A DNA stretch of 64,000 bases from an uncultured Flavobacteriaceae bacterium (lineage in GTDB: Bacteria; Bacteroidota; Bacteroidia; Flavobacteriales; Flavobacteriaceae). The translations under genes and the position numbers were made by a program. Within the stretch, counting starts at the first letter, position 1. Each line of letters opens with the position of its first letter. The notes beneath the pieces were generated by a model that was not told the DNA's origin, searched no databases, and saw nothing but the letters and a program-made list of their open reading frames with translations. The stretch is from contig CAJIZF010000002.1 of assembly GCA_905181835.1 (NCBI GenBank), forward strand, positions 186,001 to 250,000. Direction: 5' to 3'. Positions 25,743 to 34,774 of this stretch are shown here, piece after piece.

Positions 25743-26285
25743 TCACTTTAGGTATTTAGTGATTTTGGTATTTAGGGGTTTTGTTGTAGAGTAATAATAA
25801 TCAATAAAATCACCATTTTTACCGATTAGGTATTTTTGAAAATTCCACTTCACACTTGTGCTAGTTTTACCATTTTTAGTTTCTTCTGTGAGCCATTGGT
25901 AAATTGGGTGTTTATTTTTCCCTTTCACATTTACTTTTTCAGTCATCAAAAAAGAAACCCCATAATTGGCTTGGCAAAAAGATTGAATTTCTTTTGCAGA
26001 TCCTGGTTCCTGTTTACCAAATTGATTGCAGGGAACGCCTATCACGATTAATTTATCTTTATAGGTTTCGTATAATTTTTGCATATCATCATACTGACCA
26101 GTGAAACCGCATTCGGATGCAACATTAACAAACAATATATATTTCCCTTTATAATCGTTTAAATTGATTGGCTTTCCGGTTAAATTATTTATTTCGATAT
26201 CATAAATAGATTCTGGTGATGTATTTTGAGACGGACATTTGCTAAAAAGAGTGAGCATAAGTATTATTATTAGATTATGTTTCAT
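25743..26285 (-). CDS. Glutathione peroxidase family lipoprotein
   Basis: A 180-residue thiol peroxidase of the GPx family. The active-site motif NVASECGFTGQYDDMQ has the peroxidatic cysteine at Cys59 (Cys, not selenocysteine). The second motif GVPCNQFGKQEPG and the Trp in VKWNFQKYLI complete the tetrad. An N-terminal hydrophobic stretch ends in SKCPSQ, a likely lipobox at Cys17, so the enzyme is predicted to be membrane-anchored outside the cytoplasm. Many bacterial GPx proteins use thioredoxin rather than glutathione as reductant. It is one base upstream of tspO. Confidence 0.92.
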   Translation of the reverse strand: MKHNLIIILMLTLFSKCPSQNTSPESIYDIEINNLTGKPINLNDYKGKYILFVNVASECGFTGQYDDMQKLYETYKDKLIVIGVPCNQFGKQEPGSAKEIQSFCQANYGVSFLMTEKVNVKGKNKHPIYQWLTEETKNGKTSTSVKWNFQKYLIGKNGDFIDYYYSTTKPLNTKITKYLK

Positions 26286-26291
26286 TTATTC

Positions 26292-26306
26292 ATTCTGTAA
26301 CAGAAT
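26292..26306. promoter_or_regulatory. Inverted repeat directly upstream of the glutathione peroxidase gene
   Basis: ATTCTG-TAA-CAGAAT, perfect 6-bp arms, lies only 6 bp before the ATG. Without a following T-run it is a poor terminator for folE. An operator overlapping the translation start region is possible. Confidence 0.35.
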
Positions 26307-26345
26307 CAATTTATTAGACTAAATTACTAGTATTTATCTATAAAA

Positions 26346-27044
26346 TTAATTATTGATGTAGTTTTGTAACTCAGTTATTTTTTTTGAGTCATTAAAAACA
26401 CCACCGTAGTAAGAGGTTACTGTTGCAGACGACTCATCTTTAATTCCTCTGGAGGATACACACAGGTGTTTGGCATCTATAATTACTGCGATATCATCAG
26501 TTCCTAAAATTTTAGAAAGTTCGTTTGCAATTTGATTTGTAAGTCGCTCTTGAACCTGGGGACGTTTTGCGAAATATTGAACAATTCTATTTAATTTTGA
26601 TAATCCTATAACCTTTCCAGAAGATATGTAAGCCAAGTGAGCTTTTCCAATAATTGGAACAAAATGGTGTTCACAATTAGAATAAAAAGTTATATTTTTT
26701 TCGACCAACATTTGATTGTATCGATATTTATTTTCAAACAATGCAATTTTTGGTTTATTTTCGGGGTTTAACCCTGAAAAAATTTCATCAATATACATTT
26801 TTGCAACTCGTTTTGGGGTACCCTTTAATGAGTCGTCGGTTAAATCTAAACCCATAACATTCATGATTTCTTCGAATAACAAGGCTATTTTATTTTTCTT
26901 TTCCTCATCAGAAGTTTTAAAAGCATCTTTTCTCATAGGAGTTTCAAGACTTGTGGAAATGTGATCATCACCTATCTCACTTGCTGTTAAGCCATTTAAA
27001 TTTTGAACATTAATTTCCATTTTTTTTATTTCGTTAGTTTTCAT
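26346..27044 (-). CDS. folE: GTP cyclohydrolase I
   Basis: A 232-residue enzyme converting GTP to 7,8-dihydroneopterin triphosphate, the first step to folates and pterins. The zinc ligands are Cys124 and His127 (SNCEHHFVPIIG) and Cys195 (HLCVSSRG). GLSKLNRIVQYFAKRPQVQE is the standard core. The length is normal, with a somewhat extended N-terminus of about 40 residues. It follows the ABC1 kinase gene after 9 bp. In flavobacteria folE is often grouped with photolyase and stress genes rather than with other folate genes, as here. Confidence 0.96.
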   Translation of the reverse strand: MKTNEIKKMEINVQNLNGLTASEIGDDHISTSLETPMRKDAFKTSDEEKKNKIALLFEEIMNVMGLDLTDDSLKGTPKRVAKMYIDEIFSGLNPENKPKIALFENKYRYNQMLVEKNITFYSNCEHHFVPIIGKAHLAYISSGKVIGLSKLNRIVQYFAKRPQVQERLTNQIANELSKILGTDDIAVIIDAKHLCVSSRGIKDESSATVTSYYGGVFNDSKKITELQNYINN

Positions 27045-27053
27045 AATTTATGT

Positions 27054-28367
27054 TTAAGAGAAAATTTTATAGTTATTGATTTTAACATCTTTTGCTTTGA
27101 GATCAAACATCAAATTGTAGAGCCCAAAAAAAGTTCTATTCATGTATATAAAATGTTTAGAGCCTCTATTGCCATTTACTTTACGTAATTCAGTGTTTTT
27201 GCTAAATTTTGCACCTAGTTCAGCTATTTTTTGAAAAAATACAGGGTCAGAAAAATCAAAATACTCAGATTGAAATGGCATCGTAAATAGACTTAACAAT
27301 TCATGAAACATTTTAGATAAAAATTTGATTTCTTCTACGGTATCTTCTTCTCTAAGTATGTCCAATTCTACTAATTTAGTTTTAAATTTATTTTGATCTG
27401 TAAGATTGTTTTTTTCTGCCAACTCAAAATAAGGGATGTAAAATTCTTCAGGGATTTCTTTCATACAACCAAAATCAATGGCAATCAATTCTTCTTGATT
27501 TGAAATTAAAAAATTACCAGGGTGAGGATCTGCATTGACTTTTTTAAGTTGGTGAATTTGAAACATGTAAAAATCCCAAAGAGTTTGTCCCAACTTATTT
27601 AATTTTTCCTGTTTGTTTTTTTTCTTTGTGTATTCAGAGAGATGCTCTCCTTCCATCCAATCCATAGAAATAATTCTTTCTGACGATAAATTGGCATAGT
27701 AATTTGGAAATTTAATATTTGGTAGTCCTTTGCAAGCTTCCCGTATCAATTTACTTTGTTTGACCTCAAGTAAGTAGTTGGTTTCTTCAATTAATTTTCC
27801 TTCTACCTCATCAAAGTATTTATCAGTATCTTTTCCTTTTAAGTTAAACATTTTTACAGCTATTGGTTTTACTAACGATAAATCTGACGAGATACTATCG
27901 GCAACTCCTGGATACTGTAATTTTATAGCTAATTTCTTCCCATTTTTTTTTGCTTGATGCACTTGACCTATGCTCGCAGCGTTAACTGAAGTTGTATTAA
28001 AACTATCAAAAAGCTCATTTGGACTTTTTCCTAAATATTTTTTGAACGTTTTTATGACCAAAGGTGGTGATAGAGGTGGAACAGAAAATTGTGATAAAGA
28101 AAATTTTTCTACATAAGCTTCCGGCAAGATGCTTTTATCCATACTCAACATTTGAGCAACCTTTAAAGCGCTACCTTTAAGGTTTTTTAGCCCGTCATAG
28201 ATATCTTCTGCATTATTTTTATTTAGACGTTCTTTAGCTTTGTCTTCGTCTCGTACTATTTTTTCACCATAATACTTTATATAGTTTACACCAACTTTTG
28301 CTCCAGTTTTGAAAAGTTTAGAGGCCCTTTGGATTTTTGATGTAGGTATTTTGTCGATTGTTTTCAT
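27054..28367 (-). CDS. ABC1/AarF/UbiB family atypical kinase
   Basis: A 437-residue protein with the ABC1 fold: KGSALKVAQMLSMD (the KxGQ-like N-terminal motif), the Lys of KKLAIKLQYPGV, VNADPHPGNFLI (catalytic loop) and AIDFGCMKEIP (DFG-like). No transmembrane helices are seen at the C-terminus, unlike E. coli UbiB. Relatives act in quinone or lipid metabolism and stress tolerance. Its ATG overlaps the stop of the TetR gene upstream by one base, so the regulator and kinase are an obligate pair. Confidence 0.88.
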   Translation of the reverse strand: MKTIDKIPTSKIQRASKLFKTGAKVGVNYIKYYGEKIVRDEDKAKERLNKNNAEDIYDGLKNLKGSALKVAQMLSMDKSILPEAYVEKFSLSQFSVPPLSPPLVIKTFKKYLGKSPNELFDSFNTTSVNAASIGQVHQAKKNGKKLAIKLQYPGVADSISSDLSLVKPIAVKMFNLKGKDTDKYFDEVEGKLIEETNYLLEVKQSKLIREACKGLPNIKFPNYYANLSSERIISMDWMEGEHLSEYTKKKNKQEKLNKLGQTLWDFYMFQIHQLKKVNADPHPGNFLISNQEELIAIDFGCMKEIPEEFYIPYFELAEKNNLTDQNKFKTKLVELDILREEDTVEEIKFLSKMFHELLSLFTMPFQSEYFDFSDPVFFQKIAELGAKFSKNTELRKVNGNRGSKHFIYMNRTFFGLYNLMFDLKAKDVKINNYKIFS

Positions 28368-29023
28368 TAATTCATAAATGATTTATCCTTAAACAAAAAC
28401 TTCCCTAAATCAAGGACACTTTTAAGAGGTGTAATATTCATTAAATCAAAACTAGTATTTATTGCTTTTTCAATAAAAATATCTGTCCGTTCAAATGATG
28501 GTGAGGTATCTTCTAACCAATACTTCATAATTAACAGTAGTTGAAGCCAAGCTGATTCTTTCAATGTCTTATTTTGTATTTTATCTAAAGTTTCCTGGTT
28601 GGTCTCCAGTATGCTAATGTCTAATTTGTCAATATAATTGCAAAAACTTTTTTTTAGTTGTTTCAGCGTATCTAATTTTTTTAAATTTTTAGTTTGTGAC
28701 CCTATAGCATAAACCACATAACTTCTGTTAGCTGTCAGTAATTCAAAAAATGAATAATAAAAACTTAGAATTTTATCTCTATCACTATAATTTTGATAAT
28801 CATCATTTTTTTCTAGCAAATGGATGGTCTTCTCATAAAAAACTTTAAATATAGATTGCTCTAACAAACTAAAATTTCCATAATATTTATAATAATCTTC
28901 TTCCGTAAAGTTATATTGCTTGGAAAAACTAAACACAGAATCTGGTTTTTTACCATTAGTTAAAACATACTCCATGTAAAAATTTATAATATTTTTTTCG
29001 TTTATATCTTTTTTTCTAGCCAT
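28367..29023 (-). CDS. TetR/AcrR family transcriptional regulator
   Basis: A 218-residue one-component regulator. The N-terminal DNA-binding domain is divergent but recognisable (EKNIINFYMEYVLTNG...SVFSFSKQYNFTEEDYYKYYGNFSLLEQSIF). The C-terminal helical domain is a ligand-binding TetR_C type. It is the first gene of a minus-strand series TetR-ABC1-folE-GPx-tspO and probably controls at least the ABC1 gene with which it is coupled. The ligand is unknown. Confidence 0.8.
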   Translation of the reverse strand: MARKKDINEKNIINFYMEYVLTNGKKPDSVFSFSKQYNFTEEDYYKYYGNFSLLEQSIFKVFYEKTIHLLEKNDDYQNYSDRDKILSFYYSFFELLTANRSYVVYAIGSQTKNLKKLDTLKQLKKSFCNYIDKLDISILETNQETLDKIQNKTLKESAWLQLLLIMKYWLEDTSPSFERTDIFIEKAINTSFDLMNITPLKSVLDLGKFLFKDKSFMN

Positions 29024-29445
29024 GAAAATTGTTTATTTTTTGTAAATATATAAAATGTTTAATAAAAAACTTAAATAGTTAAACAAAATTAACATATCAA
29101 TATAAAAAATAAAAATATTAATATAAAATATTTGTTGTTTTTATTAATGCCGAACACCGTATGATTATTTTCTTATTAATTAAAAATAATATTTTCTTTT
29201 GTCTTAATATTATCTAGACAAAAAAAAATAGTTAATAAATTAAACTTTGAATAAATAAGATAGTCATATTATAAAAGGTATTTATCTAATTTATTTATAG
29301 CTCTGTTCATTTACCATGTAAAATTTAAATACTAGTCTAATTTTGTTATTTAATACTTTAATAATGTTAAATAATCTGAAAATCGATTCTTTAATGTATA
29401 ATTAAAACATACATTTGTTAAACACAAATAAAAAACCTGATATTC
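29024..29445. other. AT-rich divergent intergenic region between TetR and GLPGLI genes
   Basis: This 422-bp gap has no credible reading frame. Two plus-strand TANNTTTG elements are visible: TAATTTTG (29338-29345) and TACATTTG (29410-29417). The latter is 28 bp before the GLPGLI start and is the better candidate promoter. The TetR-proximal part is almost pure A/T and shows no clear operator palindrome. Confidence 0.6.
29410..29417 (+). promoter_or_regulatory. -7 element upstream of the GLPGLI gene
   Basis: TACATTTG, a perfect TANNTTTG match. The predicted start is about 24 nt before the ATG at 29446. No TTG lies at the usual distance. Confidence 0.45.
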
Positions 29446-30312
29446 ATGAATGCCTCAGTCTCTTATTTTTTCTTATACATCACTTTATTTTTCACAACAA
29501 CCAATCTCTTTTCCCAAGACTTTCAAGGTAAAGCTTATTATTTTTCAAAATCTACCATGGAACTTGGAAAATTTGGTGCTACTATGAGTGAAGCACGAAA
29601 AAAGCAAATCAAGGAAAGATTAAAAAATAGACTTGAAAAAACGTACATTCTTTCATTTAACAAAGAGGAATCCATATTTAGAGAAGATGAAAAAGTAGAC
29701 GCTTATTCAGGTGCAACAGATACTTGGGGTAAAAATTTTACACCTGGTAAGCAATATAAAAATATTAAAACTAAAGAATTAGTCCAAAAACAAGAATTTT
29801 ATGGCAAACAATTCTTGATAAAAGATAACTTATTGGACATTAATTGGGTTTTAGGAAAAGAAACAAAACAAATAGGTAATTATGTTTGTTTCAAAGCAAC
29901 TGCAACAATGTTAAAATCTGATCTTAATTGGTACAATTTTTCTTGGAATGAACTTAGACCCAATAACAAAAAAGAACAAACCGATTCCATACCTAAAACA
30001 GGTTCAGATGGAAACCCGTTAACAATAGAAGAAGAAACTATCCCAACTACAAACGTAACCGCATGGTATTCACCCCAAATTCCTATTAGTCAAGGACCAC
30101 TTGAATATTGGGGGCTGCCTGGTTTAATCCTAGAGGTTAATATTGGAAATACTACGATGCTATGTTCCAAAATTGTCATGAATCCAGATGAAAAATTAAA
30201 AATTGAAGCACCCCAAAAAGGTAAAGAAGCTACCAAAAAAGAGTATAAGAGTATCATTACTGGAAAAATGATAGAAATGAGAAATAACAGAGGTAGACGA
30301 AGAAGTAATTAA
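29446..30312 (+). CDS. GLPGLI family exported protein
   Basis: A 288-residue secreted protein with a signal peptide (MNASVSYFFLYITLFFTTTN, cleavage near residue 24 after LFSQ). It contains the family-defining motif YWGLPGLILEVN (about residues 225-236), preceded by AWYSPQIPISQGP. GLPGLI proteins are Bacteroidota-specific and commonly paired with an outer-membrane receptor, as here (34 bp upstream of the receptor gene). The biochemical role is unknown. The C-terminus is basic (MRNNRGRRRSN). Confidence 0.88.
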   Translation: MNASVSYFFLYITLFFTTTNLFSQDFQGKAYYFSKSTMELGKFGATMSEARKKQIKERLKNRLEKTYILSFNKEESIFREDEKVDAYSGATDTWGKNFTPGKQYKNIKTKELVQKQEFYGKQFLIKDNLLDINWVLGKETKQIGNYVCFKATATMLKSDLNWYNFSWNELRPNNKKEQTDSIPKTGSDGNPLTIEEETIPTTNVTAWYSPQIPISQGPLEYWGLPGLILEVNIGNTTMLCSKIVMNPDEKLKIEAPQKGKEATKKEYKSIITGKMIEMRNNRGRRRSN

Positions 30313-30346
30313 AGGTTGACCTGAATTCTTAACTAAAAATTAGCAT

Positions 30347-33055
30347 ATGAAAACAAAGCATTTTTTGTTGTTCTTTTTATTTACCTCAACCACTTTAATT
30401 TCTCAAGTCAGTTTTAATGGAATCGTAAAAGATAGTATTGGTAATCCACTCGAGCTTGCCAACGTAATTGCAATCGATAATGCTACCAATCTTTTAGAGT
30501 CCTATTCGATTACTGATCAAAAAGGAACCTACTCATTAAAACTACAACAAAATACGGTATACAATTTTCAAGTTAGTTATATCGGAAAAAAAAGTTTAGA
30601 GATTCAGATAAAAACTACTGAAAATGATGAAACTAAAAATTTTACTTTAGTTCCTGATAACACTCTGGATGAAGTTCAAATCACCTATGAAATTCCCATT
30701 ACTATAAAAGGAGATACCATCGTCTACAATGCCGATTCTTTTAAAAACGGATCTGAGAGAAATTTAGAGGACGTTATTGAAAAACTTCCTGGTGTTGAAA
30801 TAAATGAAGATGGTCAAGTAGAAGTGGAAGGGAAAGTAGTTAATAAGTTAATGGTAAATGGAAAAGATTTTTTCGACGGAGATACAAAAATAGCAACCAA
30901 AAATATACCATCCAATGCGGTAGACAAAATTCAAGTTCTCCGAAATTATTCTGAAGTATCGCAATTAAAAAGTGTTACTAATAACTCTGATAGTTTTGCA
31001 TTAAATATTAAACTAAAAGAGGGAAAAGAAAATTTTTGGTTTGGAAATGTAAAAACTGGAGGTGGTTATTCTGCAAACGACGAGGGTCTTTATTTAATTC
31101 AACCTAAACTTTTTTATTATTCGCCAAAAGTAACTTTTAACTTTCTTGGTGATTTTAATAACACAGGTGATTTAGTATTAAATCGAAGAGATATTAGAAA
31201 TTTTAGCGGAGGCTTTAAACCACCAAGCAGAAGCAGTGGAACTAATTTAGATTTAGGTAACAATAGCTTAAATTTTCTTACAAATCAAGCCAATGCACTG
31301 GCCATAAAAAATATATTTGGTGCTACTAATTTTAGTTACTCACCAAAAAATTCTTTAGATATCACCGGATTTGCAATTTATAATAGTAGTAGAATTGATT
31401 CAAAAGAAAGGACTTTTAGACAGTATACAGATTCAGATTTAGGAATTCCAAATGAATTAAAAGAAGATTCGACTGATGAACGTTCAACGCAAGGATTATT
31501 AAAATTAAGTGCCTCCTACAAACCGAACTTTAACAACCAAATTGATTACGATATCTTAGGTAGAATTTCAAATGATAAACAAACTCAAAATGTATTTTCT
31601 TCAGTAATTGGCAATACCAATCAAATTGAGGAGACGACACCATTTAGTATCAATCAAAATTTAAATTATTATTTTACGTTGGATGAGTCTAGCATATTCG
31701 CTTTAGAGGTTCAGCATTTATGGAGCGATGAAGATCCTTTTTACAATGCGGTCCTAGAAGAAAAAGAAAATTATGAGGCTACTGCTGAATCTTTAGGTCT
31801 AAATACAGATCAAATTAATTATAATTTAGCTCAAGATAGACGCATAAAATCGAATCAGTTGGATGCGAAACTAGATTATTACTTCATTATAAATCCAAAA
31901 AGTAATTTAAATTTAACTTTTGGTAGCATATTTAGCAATCAAAAGTTTAATTCAACCTTATTTCAGTTTTTAGATAATAATTCCACTTTTGATCCAAACC
32001 CAACATTCAATGATGGATTAATTAGTAATGATGTCGAATATAAATTTAATGATATTTATTTAGCTGCTCGTTATCGAGTTAAGATTGGAAAATTTACGAT
32101 GACTCCAGGATTTTCAATGCATTCCTATGGAAACAAAAATATTCAATTAGGCAATGAGTATGCTGATGATTTTTTTAGAATTATGCCCGATTTTGAAACA
32201 CGTGTTCAGTTTAAAAATAGCGAAAGTCTTACTTTTAGGTATAATATGAGTAATCAATTCACCGATGTCACAAAACTCGCAAAAGGTTTAGTGCTCAATA
32301 ATTACGACAGCATACAATTTGGAAATCCAGAATTACAAAACGCCCTATCACATAATCTTAGTTTAATCTATTCAAGTTTTAATCTTTTTAATTATACCAA
32401 TGTTTTTGGTCGTATTGCCTACGCTAACAATATAGACCAAATAAGAAACATTACCTTTTTTGAAAATATAATAACGACTAATACTTTTTTTAATTCTAAT
32501 TTTGCAGATGAGAGCCTCACCGCTTTTGGAAGGGTTCAACGTACTTTCGGTAAATTAATAGCAACAATCAACTTAAGCTTTAATTATAATAATATAAATC
32601 AATTTGTGGATGCTAGACAATCTGTAAACGAAAGTTTTAGTCAAAGCTACACCCCGAGTTTGAGAACTAATTTTAAAAAGGCACCTAATGTTAAATTAAA
32701 GTATAATTATAGGATTTCTGAAAATAATCAAGGGCCCAACAAAACAATATTTTATACCAATGCACCATCCATTGATTTTGATGCATACATATGGCAATCA
32801 GTTACTTTAAAATCAGATTACACTTACACACATCAAAGACTACAATATGGAAATAGTGATTCTTTTCAAACATGGAATGCTTCTTTAGCATATCGTAAAA
32901 ATAGAGATGCTAAATGGGAATATGAATTAGTCGCTACGAATTTATTAGACGCAGATTCAAGAATAAGCAATACAGCCACTAATTTATTTGTTTCTGAGTC
33001 AAGAACTTATATACAACCAAGATTTATATCGTTTAGATTACGATATGAGATTTGA
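30347..33055 (+). CDS. Outer-membrane beta-barrel (TonB-dependent receptor-like) protein with N-terminal carboxypeptidase-regulatory-like domain
   Basis: A 902-residue protein: signal peptide (MKTKHFLLFFLFTSTTLISQ), a carboxypeptidase-regulatory-like beta domain (residues about 21-110, FNGIVKDSIGNPLELANVIA), then a plug-like region (LEDVIEKLPGVEINEDGQVE, NKLMVNGKDFFDGD) and a long C-terminal beta-barrel ending in ISFRLRYEI with aromatic alternation. This is the outer membrane beta-barrel family 3 layout, related to SusC-like receptors but without a SusD partner. It is paired with the GLPGLI gene. The substrate is unknown; a peptide or metal ligand is only a guess. Confidence 0.88.
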   Translation: MKTKHFLLFFLFTSTTLISQVSFNGIVKDSIGNPLELANVIAIDNATNLLESYSITDQKGTYSLKLQQNTVYNFQVSYIGKKSLEIQIKTTENDETKNFTLVPDNTLDEVQITYEIPITIKGDTIVYNADSFKNGSERNLEDVIEKLPGVEINEDGQVEVEGKVVNKLMVNGKDFFDGDTKIATKNIPSNAVDKIQVLRNYSEVSQLKSVTNNSDSFALNIKLKEGKENFWFGNVKTGGGYSANDEGLYLIQPKLFYYSPKVTFNFLGDFNNTGDLVLNRRDIRNFSGGFKPPSRSSGTNLDLGNNSLNFLTNQANALAIKNIFGATNFSYSPKNSLDITGFAIYNSSRIDSKERTFRQYTDSDLGIPNELKEDSTDERSTQGLLKLSASYKPNFNNQIDYDILGRISNDKQTQNVFSSVIGNTNQIEETTPFSINQNLNYYFTLDESSIFALEVQHLWSDEDPFYNAVLEEKENYEATAESLGLNTDQINYNLAQDRRIKSNQLDAKLDYYFIINPKSNLNLTFGSIFSNQKFNSTLFQFLDNNSTFDPNPTFNDGLISNDVEYKFNDIYLAARYRVKIGKFTMTPGFSMHSYGNKNIQLGNEYADDFFRIMPDFETRVQFKNSESLTFRYNMSNQFTDVTKLAKGLVLNNYDSIQFGNPELQNALSHNLSLIYSSFNLFNYTNVFGRIAYANNIDQIRNITFFENIITTNTFFNSNFADESLTAFGRVQRTFGKLIATINLSFNYNNINQFVDARQSVNESFSQSYTPSLRTNFKKAPNVKLKYNYRISENNQGPNKTIFYTNAPSIDFDAYIWQSVTLKSDYTYTHQRLQYGNSDSFQTWNASLAYRKNRDAKWEYELVATNLLDADSRISNTATNLFVSESRTYIQPRFISFRLRYEI

Positions 33056-33154
33056 TTTGTATGACCACTTGAGTTAACTAATTTCATTTTAAAAATAGTT
33101 AATAAATGATTTTTTTTCTCTTTAAAAACAATTTAGTTTGATTGTTTAAAGTAT

Positions 33155-33162
33155 TATTTTTG
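33155..33162 (+). promoter_or_regulatory. -7 element of the trxB promoter
   Basis: TATTTTTG matches TANNTTTG and lies 25 bp before the ATG at 33188. A TTG at 33138-33140 is closer (14 bp) than the standard distance. Confidence 0.5.
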
Positions 33163-33187
33163 ACAACTGAAAATATAAAATATAGTT

Positions 33188-34135
33188 ATGTCAGATAGTA
33201 TTGAAAAAATTAAATGTTTGATTATTGGTTCCGGGCCTGCTGGATATACAGCGGCAATATATGCATCAAGAGCAGATTTACATCCAGTAATGTACACTGG
33301 GATGCAGCCTGGAGGTCAGTTAACTACGACTACAGAAGTTGATAACTTTCCGGGATACCCTGATGGTACTGATGGAAATGCTATGATGATTGATTTACAA
33401 AATCAAGCGGAACGATTTGGGACTGAGGTCCGTTTTGGAATGGTAACCTCTATTGAGTTAAGTAATAAGATAGGTGGTATTCATAAAGTTATTGTAGATA
33501 ATAAAACAGAAATTGAAGCAGAAACCGTTATTATTTCAACTGGCGCAACTGCAAAATATTTAGGATTGGAAAGTGAGCAACGTTTAATTGGTGGTGGTGT
33601 TTCTGCATGTGCTACTTGCGATGGATTCTTTTACAAGGGACAAGATGTTGTAGTAGTGGGAGCAGGGGATACTGCAGCAGAAGAAGCTACTTATCTAGCT
33701 AACATCTGTAAAAAAGTAACTTTACTTGTTCGTAAAGATTATATGCGAGCTTCAAAAGCGATGCAAAATAGAGTTAACAAAACCCAAAACATCACCGTCT
33801 TATATCATACTGAAATTGATGAAGTTCTTGGAGAAACTGTTGTTGAAGGTGTTCGTGTAATTAATAACCAAACTAAAGAAACAAAAGTTATAGACGTAAC
33901 AGGAGTCTTTATAGCTATTGGACACACACCAAACACCAATTTATTTAAAGGGGTGTTGGATATGGATGAGGTAGGATATCTAATTACTGAGGGAAAATCT
34001 ACTAAAACGAATTTACCGGGTGTTTTCGCTTGTGGTGACGTGCAGGATAAAGAATATCGTCAGGCTGTAACAGCTGCAGGTACTGGCTGTATGGCAGCTC
34101 TCGATTCAGAGCGTTATTTGGGTACTTTGCAATAG
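33188..34135 (+). CDS. trxB: Thioredoxin-disulfide reductase
   Basis: A 315-residue FAD/NADPH enzyme that keeps thioredoxin reduced. The FAD motif is IIGSGPAGYTAAIYAS (residues 12-27). The redox pair is Cys141-Ala-Thr-Cys144 (SACATCDGFF). The NADPH motif is VVGAGDTAAEEATYLA, and the C-terminal FAD block is VFACGDVQDKEYRQAVTAAG. Full length. It is a single-gene unit, probably the electron source for the Cys-type peroxidases of this window. Confidence 0.97.
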   Translation: MSDSIEKIKCLIIGSGPAGYTAAIYASRADLHPVMYTGMQPGGQLTTTTEVDNFPGYPDGTDGNAMMIDLQNQAERFGTEVRFGMVTSIELSNKIGGIHKVIVDNKTEIEAETVIISTGATAKYLGLESEQRLIGGGVSACATCDGFFYKGQDVVVVGAGDTAAEEATYLANICKKVTLLVRKDYMRASKAMQNRVNKTQNITVLYHTEIDEVLGETVVEGVRVINNQTKETKVIDVTGVFIAIGHTPNTNLFKGVLDMDEVGYLITEGKSTKTNLPGVFACGDVQDKEYRQAVTAAGTGCMAALDSERYLGTLQ

Positions 34136-34171
34136 AAATGATAATTCAAAAATGAAGATTTTAAAAGGATT

Positions 34172-34201
34172 AATCATTAGTCTAATTTCACCCTAATGAT
34201 T
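34172..34201. terminator. Inverted repeat between trxB and the amidotransferase gene, possible terminator
   Basis: AATCATTAG (34172-34180) and CTAATGATT (34193-34201) are perfect 9-bp arms around a 12-nt loop. The second arm covers the stop codon of the convergent amidotransferase gene. The stem is AT-rich and has only a weak T-run after it, so efficiency is uncertain. Confidence 0.4.
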
Positions 34202-34759
34202 TACCCAATTTTTAATAATCTGAAACCCTTGTGGAGTTAAAATACTTTCCGGATGAAATTGCAATCCCCTGACGTCATAGTTTTTATGTCGCAATGCCAT
34301 ATTAATTTTATTTTTATCTTCGGCTATAGACTCCAGGCTTTCAGGCAATGTTTTTGATACTGCCCAACTGTGATATCTACCGACTTTTAATACCTTAGGG
34401 CAATCTTTAAATAAATAATCCTTTTGAGTGAAAATAGCTGTTTCAACGCCATGAAAAACTTCGCTCAAATTGTTTAATTCACCTCCAAAACACTCAGCAA
34501 TTGCTTGGTGTCCCATACAAATCCCAAGAATAGGTTTTTTTTTATAATATGCTTGAATTACCTTTTTTGTAAGCCCTGCTTCAGATGGTATTCCTGGACC
34601 CGGTGAAATCATTATTTTGTCATACACTGCAAGATCTAATATTTGAAATTGATCATTTCTTATAACTGTAACAGTTACATCTAAGGCCTCTAGGATATGA
34701 ACTAAATTGAAGGTAAACGAATCGTAATTGTCTATAATAACTATTTTTATTTTTTCCAT
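34193..34759 (-). CDS. Anthranilate/aminodeoxychorismate synthase component II (glutamine amidotransferase)
   Basis: A 188-residue class I glutamine amidotransferase that supplies ammonia to a chorismate-binding partner for tryptophan or p-aminobenzoate synthesis. The nucleophile is Cys81 in GICMGHQAIAE. ISPGPGIPSEAG is the oxyanion region, and LQFHPESIL contains the His-Glu of the triad. It is not next to a component I gene or other trp genes, so it could be the PabA or TrpG type, or be shared by both partners. It lies 15 bp downstream of the frameshifted GIN-domain gene on the same strand. Confidence 0.92.
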   Translation of the reverse strand: MEKIKIVIIDNYDSFTFNLVHILEALDVTVTVIRNDQFQILDLAVYDKIMISPGPGIPSEAGLTKKVIQAYYKKKPILGICMGHQAIAECFGGELNNLSEVFHGVETAIFTQKDYLFKDCPKVLKVGRYHSWAVSKTLPESLESIAEDKNKINMALRHKNYDVRGLQFHPESILTPQGFQIIKNWVNH

Positions 34760-34774
34760 TTAGACGAAAAAGGG

